Of a stretch of 64,000 bases of DNA, positions 21,790-32,900 are shown in pieces; the first letter of the stretch is position 1, and each line of letters opens with the position of its first letter. The translations under genes were made by a program, and so were the position numbers. The stretch comes from Volvox africanus. Lineage: Eukaryota; Chlorophyta; Chlorophyceae; Chlamydomonadales; Volvocaceae. Below the pieces are notes generated by a model. It had not been told where the DNA came from. It did not search any database and saw only the letters and a program-made list of their open reading frames with translations. Location: contig BSDZ01000004.1 in assembly GCA_030268105.1 (NCBI GenBank), positions 4,017,001-4,081,000 on the forward strand, read 5' to 3'.

Positions 21790-22223
21790 ATGGCAAGTTC
21801 CAGCGACGAACCACGAGGACCGCTAGATACTTTGGCCGAAGACCTAGGGCGTGCCGTTTTGGACGCCGCCGCTTCCGGTTTGTAATTGTTTAATTGCTTT
21901 TGCTTAGATTGCTGCACTTGTTGTGTAAGTGTACGCTCTGAGTCGCAGGTAATCTCAGTGCACCGGCATTGCTTGCCGCGGTGACTGAGACCGGCGTTCG
22001 TCCGGACCAGTTGGCGACTCTCATTGCCCAAACTACGGAGATCAGGACTCAGCTGGGCAATTACTTGCTGAGTTTGCTGAATCTTCTCAAGAGTACTGTC
22101 GGTAGGCTCACCGAATCGCTTTGTACTCTTGCCTTTGCGATAGAAGTCGGCTTCTATTACGCAAATCTAGGGTATCGTTTAGTGCTTCATGTCCGCGGAA
22201 CACGACGATACGCCGCACACTAG
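21790..22223 (+). CDS. ORF0 of A1: small two-exon protein upstream of gag
   Basis: Exon 1 (21790-21877) encodes MASSSDEPRGPLDT and LGRAVLDAAAS. The intron (21878-21948, 71 nt) runs GTTTGTAATTG...GAGTCGCAG. Exon 2 (from 21949) continues in phase: NLSAPALLAAVTETG, QLATLIAQTTEIRTQLGNYLLSLLNLLKSTV. If not spliced again it ends at 22223, overlapping the gag start in another frame (120 residues). The sequence after STV begins GTAGGC, a possible second donor that could join it to Gag, but acceptor phases do not agree between copies. Four copies keep this layout. The leucine-rich helical end suggests an interaction segment. No known family recognised. Confidence 0.6.
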
Positions 22224-23424
22224 CCTAGCTAGCCAACCCGATTCTGTTGTGGCTGCTAGAGCACCGGATAGAGGCCTTGAGACTGTTGGCGTGCGAGCCA
22301 CTCAAGAGCCCCTTTTCCTTCAGACCCCTGCTCACTTAATTGTGCCGCATTCAGCAGTGAACACGAATATGGACAACACTGCTGGACCAAGGGTTCTGCC
22401 ATTACCTCAAGCTCGAGGGCATGATGACATCCCTGAGGTGATGAGATTGTCGATTCCCGTTCCTAGGCTCAATATTTTGCTGACCGACAAGACACCAGGG
22501 CATAGCATAGCCGATGCAACTCGTGCGTACGTGCGTGACGCTAAAAAGTATCTCCAGGCTGTTCATGGTGGCGATAATGACGGTATCAGGTGTCTCTTCG
22601 TTGGTAACACCCTCGAGGGCTCAGCGAAGGACTGGTATCGCAATTGGACCAACGCCCGAGGCAGCTATACTTTTGACGAGTTGGTCGCCGCTTTGCTCGC
22701 ACGATTCGCTACTGAGGTTCAAGCACGCGATGTGGAAGCTCGTAAGGTTTTGGCAGCCGGTAGCTACCACATGCGTCGGGATGAAAATGTACCTGCGTAC
22801 CAGTCACGCTTCGAAGCACTTGTGACTCCCATTGCTGACCTCACTGAATCCGAGCGTGTCTTTTGGTTTAGGCGAGGCCTGACGAAAATTTTGGCTAAAT
22901 GGTGCGCTACTGACTTGGTTGGAGCGCAGATCAAGTCGTACGACGCGTTGGTCGCTTTTGCTAAGGGCGCGGAGATACGACTCCTTGCCGGCGAGGAAGA
23001 AGTCAAGTCTGCCCCTCGTGCAAATGCCGTGCAAGTGCAGGATCCGCTTGGGGAAGCTGTAGCTCTCGACCAGGACCTCGGCGCGACCCGCCCCACGCCT
23101 ACTGCCGCGACGCGACGCAGCAACGGGCAACGCAAGGCGCGCGGGGGCGCTAGCTCGGGTGTCCGTGGTACAGGAGGAGCAGGTCCGAGCTCGGACCCAG
23201 CTAGGAACAGGAAGCGTGGTGGTGCGCCGTCGTCGGCAGCCGCACAGCGTTCTGATCCCAACGCGAAGCGTACTCGTACGGACGACACATTTATGCCAAA
23301 ATGGAATTGCAATCGTTCCGAATTCGAGCGTCGAAAATTGGCCAACGTTTGTCTACGGTGTGCGGAGAATCATTCCACGAAGGATTGCCCTCTAATGCCG
23401 CCGTTTGTACCTCAGCCGAAATAG
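22189..23424 (+). CDS. gag: Gag of A1
   Basis: A 411-residue structural protein that packages element RNA. It starts MSAEHDD at ATG 22189. Residues of about 100-260 form the capsid-like region (YVRDAKKYLQAVHGG, WYRNWTNARGSYTFDELV, RFEALVTPIADL). A basic, low-complexity linker (about 300-375) leads to a single zinc knuckle, C388-X2-C391-X3-H395-X4-C400, one residue shorter than the usual C-X2-C-X4-H-X4-C. It ends at UAG 23422-23424. Pol continues in the same frame, so Gag-Pol would arise by reading through the UAG rather than by frameshifting. Confidence 0.92.
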   Translation: MSAEHDDTPHTSLASQPDSVVAARAPDRGLETVGVRATQEPLFLQTPAHLIVPHSAVNTNMDNTAGPRVLPLPQARGHDDIPEVMRLSIPVPRLNILLTDKTPGHSIADATRAYVRDAKKYLQAVHGGDNDGIRCLFVGNTLEGSAKDWYRNWTNARGSYTFDELVAALLARFATEVQARDVEARKVLAAGSYHMRRDENVPAYQSRFEALVTPIADLTESERVFWFRRGLTKILAKWCATDLVGAQIKSYDALVAFAKGAEIRLLAGEEEVKSAPRANAVQVQDPLGEAVALDQDLGATRPTPTAATRRSNGQRKARGGASSGVRGTGGAGPSSDPARNRKRGGAPSSAAAQRSDPNAKRTRTDDTFMPKWNCNRSEFERRKLANVCLRCAENHSTKDCPLMPPFVPQPK

Positions 23425-23463
23425 GGGTTTGCCCGGGTTCCTGCGGAGGGGGCACCACCTGGG
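23422..23463 (+). promoter_or_regulatory. Gag-Pol UAG and downstream hairpin, copy A1
   Basis: UAG (23422-23424), 7-nt spacer GGGTTTG, CCCGGGT (23432-23438), an 18-nt loop, and ACCTGGG (23457-23463): a 7-bp stem with one G-U pair. The layout resembles the UAG-spacer-pseudoknot of gammaretroviral readthrough sites, which is established for murine leukaemia virus and inferred here. Confidence 0.75.
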
Positions 23464-26400
23464 ATTTCTGAACTAACGCGTGGTCGGTGGTCATCCTTAC
23501 GGCCAGCCGTTAAGGCATTGTTGCCTTGTGTACTTGGACACATCGAGCGAGTCATTGCGCGACGCATCACGCTTGACGGACGCACGGGACTTCTCTGCTT
23601 CGACCCGTTGTGTAATTTGTTTACACCTCGCCGTCCCCTGTCGTCTATCGATCTGTCTAACCACGTGGTTTTGTTCATCCCCTCGTCTCTGCGTGAGATG
23701 TCGGAACAGTTGGCCATATACAGGAGATGTAGGCGTCAATATCCAGGCACTGCCGCATGTGTATTACTCCCTGCCTTCTGTCGGCGCAAGGCAGAGGCAT
23801 TGTTAAGGGGTATGCGGCATGTCCACCGGTTCGAGCCGGGCACCGTTTTGTTTAATGGTGTGGATCGGGAGGGTACGCTGGCTCCGTGGCCACACCTATC
23901 CTACTCGGTTGACGTTTGGTACGAAGCTCCTGATGGGGGTGCCGTTGGTTACGGACCCGCCTTAAGTGCACTGACGTTGTCTGCTGGGCAGTCGCTCGTA
24001 GATAACCGTGTCCCTGTGGTTCAGATCGGTTTGAATGGCCGTACTCTGAAGGCACTTGTTGACACCGGTGCCAGCGACGACTTCATCTCTGTCGCAGAGG
24101 TGAATGCGCTGGGGTTGTCCCCAGAGTCGTCTGATTGTCCACAGGTTACCCTTGCTGACGGGGGTAAGCATCCCATCGTGGGCAGGATTACCCTTAGCCT
24201 ATCGATAGGCCCTTTGCGTGTTGTGACCCGGCCGTACGTGCTGCAGGGCTTAGCAGAGACTGCACCGTACATAATGGGGTCGTCGACATTACGACAGTAC
24301 CGCGCGCGCATCGACATGGAGACCGCAACCCTGCATATGTGCAAGGGTACTCTGTCGATTAAGGTACCTTTCCTGTCGTTCGAACATGTCACACCAAAGG
24401 AGGGCGAAACTGAGGCGGTGCCTATGGTTAATTTCGCTGTGACCGCAATGGCCGCGCGAATCGAACCAGAGCTAGTCGGGCGTAAGGAGGCCGTCCGTTT
24501 GTTACGGAAGGGTGCCCACGGACTGCTTTTAAGGCCGCGGGTGAGCTGTTGTGTCACCATCGCGCAGATTTCTGTGGATCCTGAGGTTGAGGCCCTACTG
24601 TCGCAGTATGAGGACGTCTTTAAAGATATCCCTGGCCTACCACCTATGCGTCCTGTTGATCACACAATCCCTCTCATGCCTGGAGCGCAGCCTACAGCCC
24701 GGCCAATGTACAGGTTGAGTCCATTGGAGCTGGATGAGGTGAAGCGCCAGGTGACGGATTTGCTCGCGAAGGGTATGATACGCCCCAGCACATCCCCGTA
24801 TTCTGCACCGATTTTGTTTGTCGGTAAGAAGGATGGGACCTTGCGCATGTGCATTGATTACCGGGGGTTAAATGCGAATACGGTGAAAAATCGCTACCCT
24901 TTACCACGCGTTGACGACCTGTTGGATAAGCTGAAGGGCTCGGCTTATTTTTCCTCAATTGACTTACAACAGGGCTACAATCAGATTCGCATCGCTGCCT
25001 CTGATATTCCGAAAACCGCTTTTCGGACGCCCTTCGGTCACTTTGAGTATACGGTCCTATCATTTGGTTTGACTAATGCCCCTGCGACGTTTCAGGCGGT
25101 TATGGACCGAATGTTTAGGCCGTTTATCGACAGGTTCGTTGTTTGCTACCTGGATGACATCTTGGTATATTCTAAGACGCGCGAGGAGCACTTGGAGCAT
25201 CTGCGGCTCGTGCTCGACGTTATGAGGCGGGAGCAATTGTTTGCTAAACGCGCCAAATGCTTTTGGGCGCAGCCTCAGGTGGAATATCTGGGCCACATTG
25301 TGTCGGCCACCGGTGTGAAGATGGACCCGCGGAAGGTCGCCGTGGTTCGCGATTGGCCCGCGCCTCAGAACCTCACGGAGCTGCGTAAGTTCCTTGGCTT
25401 GACCAATTATTTCCGAAAGTTCATTGAAAAATATTCCATCATTGCGGCCCCGCTTACTAACTTAACTCGCAAAGGCGTTTTCGTTTCGCTCGAGTCGTGG
25501 ACGTCGCAATGCCAGCGGGCATTCGAAGAGCTCAAACGAATCATTGCCGAAGATGTCACCCTTGCATTCCCTGATTACTCGTTGCCATTTCGTGTTGAGG
25601 TAGTGTCTGATGCCTCAATATTTGGAAGCGGCGCTGTATTGTTACAGGAAGGACGACTGATCGCCTTCACGAGTAAAAAGTTTTCTGGTGCGGAAATTCG
25701 CTACACCACCGGGGAACAGGAGCTTCTGGCCGTGCTGCATGCTTTAAAGGAATGGCGCTGTTACCTCGAGGGACGCCCGTTTATTTTAAAGACCGACCAC
25801 AAGCCCCTAACGTTTTTGCAAAGCGTTCCGACGTTGAACCGCCGTCAAGCTAGATGGATGGAATATCTAGCTAGGTTCAACTGCACCTGGGAGTATATTT
25901 CTGGTAAATTGAATATTGCCGATGCTCTCAGTCGACATCCGTCGCTACACGCTGCAATTTTGGCAGCGCCCGTCGTGCAGCCGCGTAGCGAGGAGGTTCC
26001 GATCGCGACGGACCTCGCGGAGCGGTTGAAGGTTGCCTACAACGCAGACGCCTGGTTCGCGGACCCGGCTAATGTAGAAAACCTTCGCAAGCAGAATGGC
26101 CTTTGGCTACGGACGGAGGGTGCAGCTATGCAAATCGTCGTTCCGAACGACGACGCGCTACGCTACGACATCCTTGCGCGGTTCCACGAGGACCCATTAG
26201 CAGGACACCCTGGTAGCAAGCGATTGATCGACTTGGTGCAACGTTCCTTTTGGTGGCCTCGTTTGGCTAAGGATGCGGCGAACTTCGTACAGACATGCAG
26301 TCTGTGCCAGCGCAATAAGGCTTTGTCCGGTAAGGGCCATGGGTTGTTGCAACCGTTGCCTGTCCCGAATGCGCCTTGGGAAAGTGTTTCCATGGACTTC

Positions 26401-27486
26401 GTAGTCGCGCTGCCCAAAACTGAGGGGGGATACGATGCGGTGTTCGTAATGGTCGATCGTCTGACTAAGATGGTTCACCTAGCACCATGCACATCATCCT
26501 GCATGGCTGAGCAAACCGCACGTTTGTTTTTCGATAATGTGGTTCGGTTACACGGGATTCCCAAAAATGTGATTTCGGACCGCGGTGGGCAGTTCACGTC
26601 TAAGTTTTGGGAAGCGCTCTGCAAACTAGTTGGCATGCGCGTCAACCTGAGCACGGCGTATCACCCGCAGACTGATGGTCAAACCGAACGCACAAACCGC
26701 ACGTTGGGTGATATGTTGCGCAATTATGCTGGTCGCACACCACTCGTTTGGGATACGTATTTGACTGCGGCAGAATTCGCGCTTAACAATGCTGTTAACC
26801 GCTCTACAAGCAAAAGTCCGTTCTTTCTTAACTACGGATTTCATCCCGCGCTACCCGTGTGGCGTGAGTTGGAAGTGAACGTGCCTGCTGCTAAACTTTT
26901 TGCCAAGTCTTTTATGTCCCGAATCACAGACGCGAAGTCGTGTTTGGACGCGGCGCAGCAACGAACGACGGAATACTATAACAAATCTAAGCAGGATGTG
27001 ATGTTTTCGGAAGGGCAACTCGTGTTGCTAAGCACCAAGAACTTGCGTTCCTTGGCCGACGGATCCCGAAAACTCTTACCCCGCTGGATTGGTCCGTATC
27101 CTGTCGTGCGCATGGTTGGGAATGTGGCTGTGGAGCTTGCATTGCCCACTGATATGACCATTCACCCCACGTTTCACGTATCGCTTGTTCGTCCGTATCG
27201 TAGTACGGAACCCGTCCCTGAGCCTGCTAACGCCCCCGCAGCGATCGAACCAGTTCCCGAGACCTGGATCGCTGGTAAACAGAAGTTTTACGATGTGGAG
27301 CGGGTGTTAGATTATCGCGCGCGTCGTGTGGGCCGACACCGACGTAAGCGAACAGTACACGAGTACTTGGTTAAGTGGACAGGGTATACCGACGAGCACA
27401 ACTCATGGGAACCGGCACGCAACTTCTCACAGGACATGAAACCCCTGCTCGAAGAAGCCCGTAAACGTGCCACGCAAGCCCAATGA
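23425..27486 (+). CDS. pol: Pol of A1: protease, RT, RNase H, integrase, chromodomain
   Basis: Open from the base after the gag UAG to 27486 (1,353 residues), with no start codon of its own needed if made by readthrough. Numbering from the TTG at 23518: protease D182-T-G-A-S; reverse transcriptase with D482 (motif [11 protein letters not shown]) and YLDD (D546, D547); RNase H with TDHKPL near 760; integrase zinc region (H897; C927, C930) and catalytic D960, D1021 and E1057, with exact D-X35-E spacing; chromodomain at about 1258-1316 ([24 protein letters not shown]). All catalytic residues are present. The segment before the protease is conserved in every copy but matches no domain I know. Confidence 0.95.
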   Translation, partial: GFARVPAEGAPPGISELTRGRWSSLRPAVKALLPCVLGHIERVIARRITLDGRTGLLCFDPLCNLFTPRRPLSSIDLSNHVVLFIPSSLREMSEQLAIYRRCRRQYPGTAACVLLPAFCRRKAEALLRGMRHVHRFEPGTVLFNGVDREGTLAPWPHLSYSVDVWYEAPDGGAVGYGPALSALTLSAGQSLVDNRVPVVQIGLNGRTLKALVDTGASDDFISVAEVNALGLSPESSDCPQVTLADGGKHPIVGRITLSLSIGPLRVVTRPYVLQGLAETAPYIMGSSTLRQYRARIDMETATLHMCKGTLSIKVPFLSFEHVTPKEGETEAVPMVNFAVTAMAARIEPELVGRKEAVRLLRKGAHGLLLRPRVSCCVTIAQISVDPEVEALLSQYEDVFKDIPGLPPMRPVDHTIPLMPGAQPTARPMYRLSPLELDEVKRQVTDLLAKGMIRPSTSPYSAPILFVGKKDGTLRMCIDYRGLNANTVKNRYPLPRVDDLLDKLKGSAYFSSIDLQQGYNQIRIAASDIPKTAFRTPFGHFEYTVLSFGLTNAPATFQAVMDRMFRPFIDRFVVCYLDDILVYSKTREEHLEHLRLVLDVMRREQLFAKRAKCFWAQPQVEYLGHIVSATGVKMDPRKVAVVRDWPAPQNLTELRKFLGLTNYFRKFIEKYSIIAAPLTNLTRKGVFVSLESWTSQCQRAFEELKRIIAEDVTLAFPDYSLPFRVEVVSDASIFGSGAVLLQEGRLIAFTSKKFSGAEIRYTTGEQELLAVLHALKEWRCYLEGRPFILKTDHKPLTFLQSVPTLNRRQARWMEYLARFNCTWEYISGKLNIADALSRHPSLHAAILAAPVVQPRSEEVPIATDLAERLKVAYNADAWFADPANVENLRKQNGLWLRTEGAAMQIVVPNDDALRYDILARFHEDPLAGHPGSKRLIDLVQRSFWWPRLAKDAANFVQTCSLCQRNKALSGKGHGLLQPLPVPNAPWESVSMDFVVALPKTEGGYDAVFVMVDRLTKMVHLAPCTSSCMAEQTARLFFDNVVRLHGIPKNVISDRGGQFTSKFWEALCKLVGMRVNLSTAYHPQTDGQTERTNRTLGDMLRNYAGRTPLVWDTYLTAAEFALNNAVNRSTSKSPFFLNYGFHPALPVWRELEVNVPAAKLFAKSFMSRITDAKSCLDAAQQRTTEYYNKSKQDVMFSEGQLVLLSTKNLRSLADGSRKLLPRWIGPYPVVRMVGNVAVELALPTDMTIHPTFHVSLVRPYRSTEPVPEPANAPAAIEPVPETWIAGKQKFYDVERVLDYRARRVGRHRRKRTVHEYLVKWTGYTDEHNSWEPARNFSQDMKPLLEEARKRATQAQ

Positions 27487-27530
27487 CCCCTACAGTCGAT
27501 GCTGTATGATGCAGCGAGGACGCTGCATAC

Positions 27531-27541
27531 GGGAGGGGGGA
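27531..27541 (+). other. Polypurine tract of A1
   Basis: GGGAGGGGGGA lies just before the 3' LTR (27546), the usual site for priming plus-strand DNA synthesis. Confidence 0.85.
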
Positions 27542-27545
27542 TAAT

Positions 27546-28369
27546 TGTTGTGCTACGGTTCATTTCCTGCCGACGCGTAGGTCGACGCGATCCTACGAGG
27601 CGAAGTGCTTTTGTGATGAACGCATTGCATATGAATGAATCTGCATGATATAAATGTATTCGTGTACATTTATATATGCATTTGGCATGTTGTCATTATC
27701 CATCGCGACATCGCATCATGGCAAATCCGCCTAGCATGCATGAAAGCCCGAAGCATGGAAGTGCGCATTATTCTCGTGCTATGAAACAATAAGTAATATT
27801 ATCTGATATAATATTACTTCATTACAGCACACGTTGAGAGCGCCGCACTCGTCGCGATGCATGCCCTGCAACCGGATATCGTTATCCGGACCCTTGCATC
27901 ATGCGAATGCCGGAAAGGCTTATACGTTGTTATGCGTAGACATCGCCTAGACGCAGTAGGGTTGTCACATCTAGGATCGGCCTCCTAATGTGAATCGTAC
28001 GGCACTGCGATGCTGCGAGTATAACAGATGCGAGGACGGCTAAGCTAGACAAGACATTCGATACCGGAGGACACTTGTGTGTTCTACATTACTATTACTA
28101 TATGATACTCTACTTAGCCCGAGCTAAGCCTGAACTTCGCTAATCACCGCCGCGTGATGATTGCTTGCTTCCGGCGCTGACGGCGATTTCGTCCATTGCA
28201 TCATTCCGATCTGTAAGACCGTAAGTTATATCTCTCTTCGTCTTGAAGTCTTCCGCTGTCTCTGTTTGCTCTCGCTTGCCTTGCTGTACTTGCAAGTGCT
28301 CGCGCATCGGTGTCGATAGTCTCCAGACGTGCAGATACTCATGAGCAAACGCGAACGAGAGGTACAACA
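27546..28369 (+). repeat. 3' LTR of A1
   Basis: 824 bp with two differences from the 5' LTR by eye, followed directly by GCAAG (28370-28374). Confidence 0.95.
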
Positions 28370-29684
28370 GCAAGAACGGCCAGTGGCCACGCACACTTCC
28401 TTCAGTCCCAGGAGGAGTCCCTTCCTCTGCATCCCGGGCAACTTCCTAAGTCGTCTTAGGTACAAAAGGCGGTAACAGAGGACACTCGCGAGTGGAATGC
28501 TCTCCCGCACACCTCAGGCAGAGATTAGCGAACTTCCGACGGTCAAACTCCGAACGTCGGCACTCCCACTTCTGCATATATGGATCCTCTGTCCGGGGCT
28601 TTTTAATACTAGGAGCTGCGTTCTGCATTGCAGCTACAGTCGGCGTGCTCCCCCTTCGTTTCCCTTTCACGTGGCCCGAGCTTGGCCCAGCTCCTGCGGA
28701 CCCACGGTTACTTGGGTTTTGACACCTGCAAGCATCATACCGTCTGTCCTTTCGAACGGTATTCGTGGCCGCCGCAGGGCATTGGCGATCAGGACCCTGG
28801 TCCTTCAGTGTCGACTCCAACAGTAGTTCCTGCACTCGCATCGTGTGGACGCGAGGATTAATTTGTTTAGCGTCTTTACCAGCCAAATTCCGAACCTCCG
28901 CACCTCTAGCGAAAGTTACTAAGGCATCGTAAGATTGGAACGGAATTCCATTGAGGTCAGTGGCACACCATCGTGCAAGGGATTAGGTAAGACCGCGATG
29001 AAACCAAATGATGCGATCCTCCTCAGGGAAGTTAACAATAGGAGTCATCAGTGCCTCAAGACATGACTGATAAGCAGGGACGGTCTCGTGTGGACACATA
29101 TGGTATGTGCCTTGTGCCAGCGTCTTACGAGCCTCATTACTACGCGAGTGAACTTCAGTAGCAAAGCGAGCGAGGAGAGCATCGATCAGGTTATCGAACG
29201 TGTACTTAACTCTAGCAGTTGTCCACTCGTCATACCAATCCTTTGCAGCACCCTCAAGGGTATTCCCAACGAACAGGCATTTAATGGAGTCGCATCCCCC
29301 GCCGTGCACCACTTGCAGATATTGCCTAGCGTCACGAACGTAGGCCCGTGTCCTATCCACGACACTATGTCCTGAATTCTTTGCCTTTTCGTCAGCGGAG
29401 ATATTAAGCTTAGGCACGGGGATGGTTAACTTCATTACCTCCGGTATTCCGACGGGTTCTTGAACCGCAGGTGTTACCGGAGCCCGTTGCACTCCAGCTC
29501 CTTCACTCGTTGTAGCCGCTGCCGACAGTGGTACAATTAAGTGTGAAGGGGTCTAAAGAACAATGGGATCTGACATAATATGAGTCCCGACAGTAACGGG
29601 ATCAACGAAAGCAGTTCTAGCGGCAAGACCGCCGTCAGGCTGACTGGCGGTGCCCAGATAGGAACTATCTTCGCGTCCCGACAT
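28370..29684 (-). pseudogene. gag of B2 and start of its pol, right of A1
   Basis: Sequence of B2 resumes after the A1 insertion. The minus-strand gag starts at ATG 29684 (MSGREDS) and ends with UAG 28448-28446. A stop near 29554 (CTTTAGACC, where B1 has CTTCAGACC) and one near 28983 break it. The zinc knuckle CLRCAGEHSTREC is kept. The UAG is followed by the 7-nt spacer, CCCGGGA (28438-28432), an 18-nt loop and TCCTGGG (28413-28407). Confidence 0.88.
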
Positions 29685-29695
29685 GGAGCATGAAC

Positions 29696-30082
29696 TTATG
29701 TTTGTGAACAGGAGTTTACTAAAAGACTTATAGCCAAATTAGCACAAGAGGAATTTTCGACTACTCGCGTACCGACAGTACTCCCAAGTAAGCCGAGAAG
29801 AAAAGCGATGTAATCCGTAAGGCCGTCTTTTATCTCTGTAGTTCTCTGAATTAAGGCCTTGATTTGTTCCGTATTTAGGTGTTGTCCAGCCAACACTGCG
29901 TTCAGTGTCGGCATACGTTCACCTGCGACGCACGGTGCAAGCTCGCAACGAGAATGCAACAGCTAGATGTAAACAGACGTCTAGGGTTACAAACCGGAAG
30001 CGGCCGCGTCCAGGACGGCGCGGCCAAGATCCTCAGCGAAGGTGTCTAAAGGGCTGCGGTGATTGTCGTCGTCGCTCGCCAT
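29696..30082 (-). CDS. ORF0 of B2
   Basis: Exon 1 from ATG 30082 (MASDDDNHRSPLDTF, LGRAVLDAAAS), donor GTTTGTAAC, acceptor GCGTCGCAG, exon 2 ERMPTLNAVLAGQHL and QIKALIQRTTEIKDGL. It stops at 29698-29696, only 11 nt before the gag ATG at 29684, which would suit re-initiation. This is the copy with the cleanest ORF0 end. Confidence 0.6.
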
Positions 30083-30149
30083 CGCGAGAACCTACTTCCG
30101 ATGAGGGACAACGAGGCGGTCGTGACTTAACCCGTCTCGATACCAAATT

Positions 30150-30964
30150 TGTTGTATCCTTCCTTCTTCAATCATGCACTGAATCTGCACGTCTGGATGT
30201 TAGCTAAGTGCACACCAAGCGTACGAACAGCAAGGCGATCCAATGCGAGGAAAGTGACAGCGGAAGACTCAACAATAAGGAAAGGTCCAACTTACAATAG
30301 TCTTCAGTTACAGATTGGTAGTCAGCCGTCAGACCCCGCGGGCAATGTTCATCATCCGGCTGAAGATGATATGCTGGAGTAGCTCAGGCCGAATATAAAT
30401 GCATATAACGTATGTATACGAATTAGATTGTTTTAAGTACACAAGTACTTGATCCAAAGTAGCATCGAGCCGACTTCGGTCTCTAGGCGGCCGTCCTCGC
30501 ACCTATCACATCGCGATACCGATGTGCAGTACAGGTCTCACTGGATTCCGATCTCAAGTGTGAGTACCTTCGTAGCACTGTTCTGAATATCACGTAATCC
30601 GTGATATAAATGGATGCAACGCATGCAATATGCGAAGGTCCAAATATCAATATTCGGTTGCCGACCCAACCATCGTGATCGTCACATTCTTGCATATGTG
30701 TATGGTTTATGATCCGGATGAGGTAACAATATTTAAAGTATTATTACGTGGGATATTATGCCAACAGATAGATCACGCATTAATTATCAGCCTTGAGTCA
30801 AACATGTTGACCGACAGCGCGATGTCGTAGATGATAATGGAATGTGCCTGATTAGCTAGATATACTCGAGTATATCATGCTAATATGATTATATCATGCT
30901 TCATAATGCTCGAATGTATTGCGGTCTACTTCGGTGTGAACGGTGATCGAACGGGCATACAACA
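30150..30964 (-). mobile_element. 5' LTR of B2
   Basis: An 815-bp B-family LTR in reverse orientation with TGTTGT/ACAACA ends; the primer-binding site lies at its left (30146 downward). The five bases beyond it are GATGG (30965-30969), which do not match the GTTTG left of B1, so B1 and B2 are separate insertions that were later joined. Confidence 0.9.
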
Positions 30965-31270
30965 GATGGTGTAACAGGGAGAATGGCGCAGAAGCGCCAG
31001 AAAGAGCGAAACTGACTTGTCGTATTTTGGCCTTAGTGACAATAACTTAATTGCGTAATAATGGATTAGTTATAACAAATCTAACGCATAGAACTTGGAC
31101 AAGTCGCATGGGACCACTTGCATGCAAGCATTCGTACAACAGTGTCAGTTGTAGAATGCGCGCCAGTTTCGAATAGACATAAGGCCCCCTATTGTATCAG
31201 GCAGCGCTATTTAAGGCGCCTGGATTATTGAGACAGACACTTCCTTTACCAATATTAACTTACTTTAATG
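30965..31270. other. Right flank of B2, nothing recognised
   Basis: A+T-rich, non-coding. A short hairpin TGGCGC-AGAA-GCGCCA lies near 30984. Confidence 0.5.
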
Positions 31271-32900
31271 TAAACTATAAGGAGTCACCCTTGCACCACG
31301 TGCCCTACGGCACGTGCCCATGACTCGGAGCTCGCCGTTATAGCTACAACTAACAGCTAGGCGACCCCTCTCTTACAGAGGCACTGCAGCCTGCGGGCGA
31401 CGGCCTGCGTCCCCTTCCCATGGCGAGTAAAGTGGGTGGGACGCCGCAACAGGCCCGCCAGGAAGAACCTCCTCAGGCCCCCCCTCGGTTCGCACACCCC
31501 GCCTAAGCGAGCGCGTTGGTGGCCCAGACCCTCCCGGTCCATCCCCCAACGCGGAGTGATACTCAGTGGCGGGCGTCAGCACTCCATCATCTCCACCGCC
31601 CAATGGTACAAAACGGCGGCCTTGGCGTCCATCTTAGTCCCAGGCGGGGTGCTCCACAGGGGGAGCACCCCAGAAACCGCCCCATGGGTCCCAGCTTGGG
31701 GTGTCAGCGCCGTGTGGGCTCCTGGCATCGCCGCCGCCTGGGTGAGACGGCCGCATATGCTCGTGTGCCGTAGCCGGCGCAGTGGCCGCTGGTGTAGCGG
31801 CCGCAGGCGTGTTGGGGTCTGCAGCCGCGGGCAAGTGCGGGCCCATGGCTGCTGGGGCGCCAGTTGCCACGCCACCGCACACTGCTTCCGTGCCGTCACC
31901 GCCACCGCTGCCATGACTGCCCGCGGTGACGGCGGTCGCCCCCCCTGGGGGGGGAAGGTGGCCCCTGGGGCCCAGAGCGAGCATCCCGACCAGCGCTTGC
32001 AGACACGCCTCACCACCCACCTTCGGAGAGCACGGGAGAGACGGATCTGCCCGAGGAAGGGGCGCGGCTACCAGGGATGCCAGCTCCCCGCAGCCCCGAG
32101 AGGAAAAGGTGCGCTGGCAGGCCGTCCAGGCGTGGGCTGGGCGAGGCCTCCGTGTCGGAGCCAGGGTGCCGAAAAGAGATGGATCCCCCCGAGGCTGTTG
32201 GGGCGCCGGTCAATGCCGTCCCGCGGGGAGTGTAACGGCCGGCTTCCAGACGGGCCCCGGCGGCTAGGGCGTTGCTGCGCCAATGTCCTTGTGTGAGACG
32301 CCACTGTCGTGGGTCCGTGGGTGATGGCTCACACTCCATGCATGCGGAGCCGAAACCGTCCTCACTCGTCTGCACAGATGTCGGTCTCGTGTCCATATGC
32401 CGGGAACTTCGTTACTAGGTATTGAAGAAAAGAATTCCTCGGGATGATGACCCAAGGTTAGCGACACCATAGAGGCACGCTTGCCGTCACGGTGATGAGA
32501 CTGGCCAAGTACCTTGATATCGGAAGCACCCGGAGGCGTCGCGCACTCCTACCGTCGCGGTGTAGATGCTGTCCGAAGAAAGAAGCGGAATGTGTAGATC
32601 TGCAGCTCCACACAAACGCCTGAAGCCCGAGCCCGTTCACGTGAGGACACGATGGCTTGGCTTCGCCTGGTAGCGGGTGTATGTGAGGCTGGCGCAGCAG
32701 TGTGCTAGCTGTAGCTCGGGCAACTACACTAGACACTGGCCTCACAGCCCGGCCCTGAGGCGAGACTGCACTACCTGTTCCTAGCTCTGTCAGTGATGGG
32801 GCGTTGCGCCGCGCAGTCACCTACTCCTCCAAGCTCTGTCGCGGAGTTCTATTGGCAGCTAATCAGGGTGATCAGTCCTGATAGTGCCTTTATTAGGCTG
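31271..32900. other. GC-rich segment without a coherent gene
   Basis: Starts near a GCACGTGCC palindrome (31299-31320). Overlapping Pro/Gly/Ala-rich frames are open on both strands (for example 32020-31634 minus and 31436-32296 plus) and are interrupted by single stops. No domain, splice set or repeat family was recognised. It could be a decayed transposon gag or a gene fragment. Confidence 0.4.

Larger units (their letters stand above)
20899..28369 (+). mobile_element. A1: complete, young Ty3/gypsy chromovirus
   Basis: A 7,471-bp element with 824-bp LTRs at 20899-21722 and 27546-28369, GCAAG duplications on both sides, a primer-binding site, spliced ORF0, intact gag, in-frame pol behind a UAG, and a polypurine tract. 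By eye the LTRs differ at two of 824 positions (near 20920 and near 21561), so insertion is recent. A C-terminal chromodomain places it with the chromoviruses, whose integrase is usually steered to particular chromatin. It lies in B2 and has no visible disabling change, so it may still be mobile. Confidence 0.95.

Noticed and set aside
22098..22189. A second intron joining ORF0 to gag
   Set aside because: A conserved AGTACTGTC plus GTA donor-like site exists, but acceptor phases that would work in A1 do not work in B2. It is left open and not annotated.
23400..23470. Gag-Pol by ribosomal frameshifting
   Set aside because: gag and pol are in the same frame around the UAG in A1, A2, B0, B1 and B2, so no shift is needed.
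13701..30964. One giant inverted B element bounded by the two LTRs
   Set aside because: The flanks GTTTG and GATGG do not match, and the two halves face each other with missing 3' ends. Two joined insertions explain it better.
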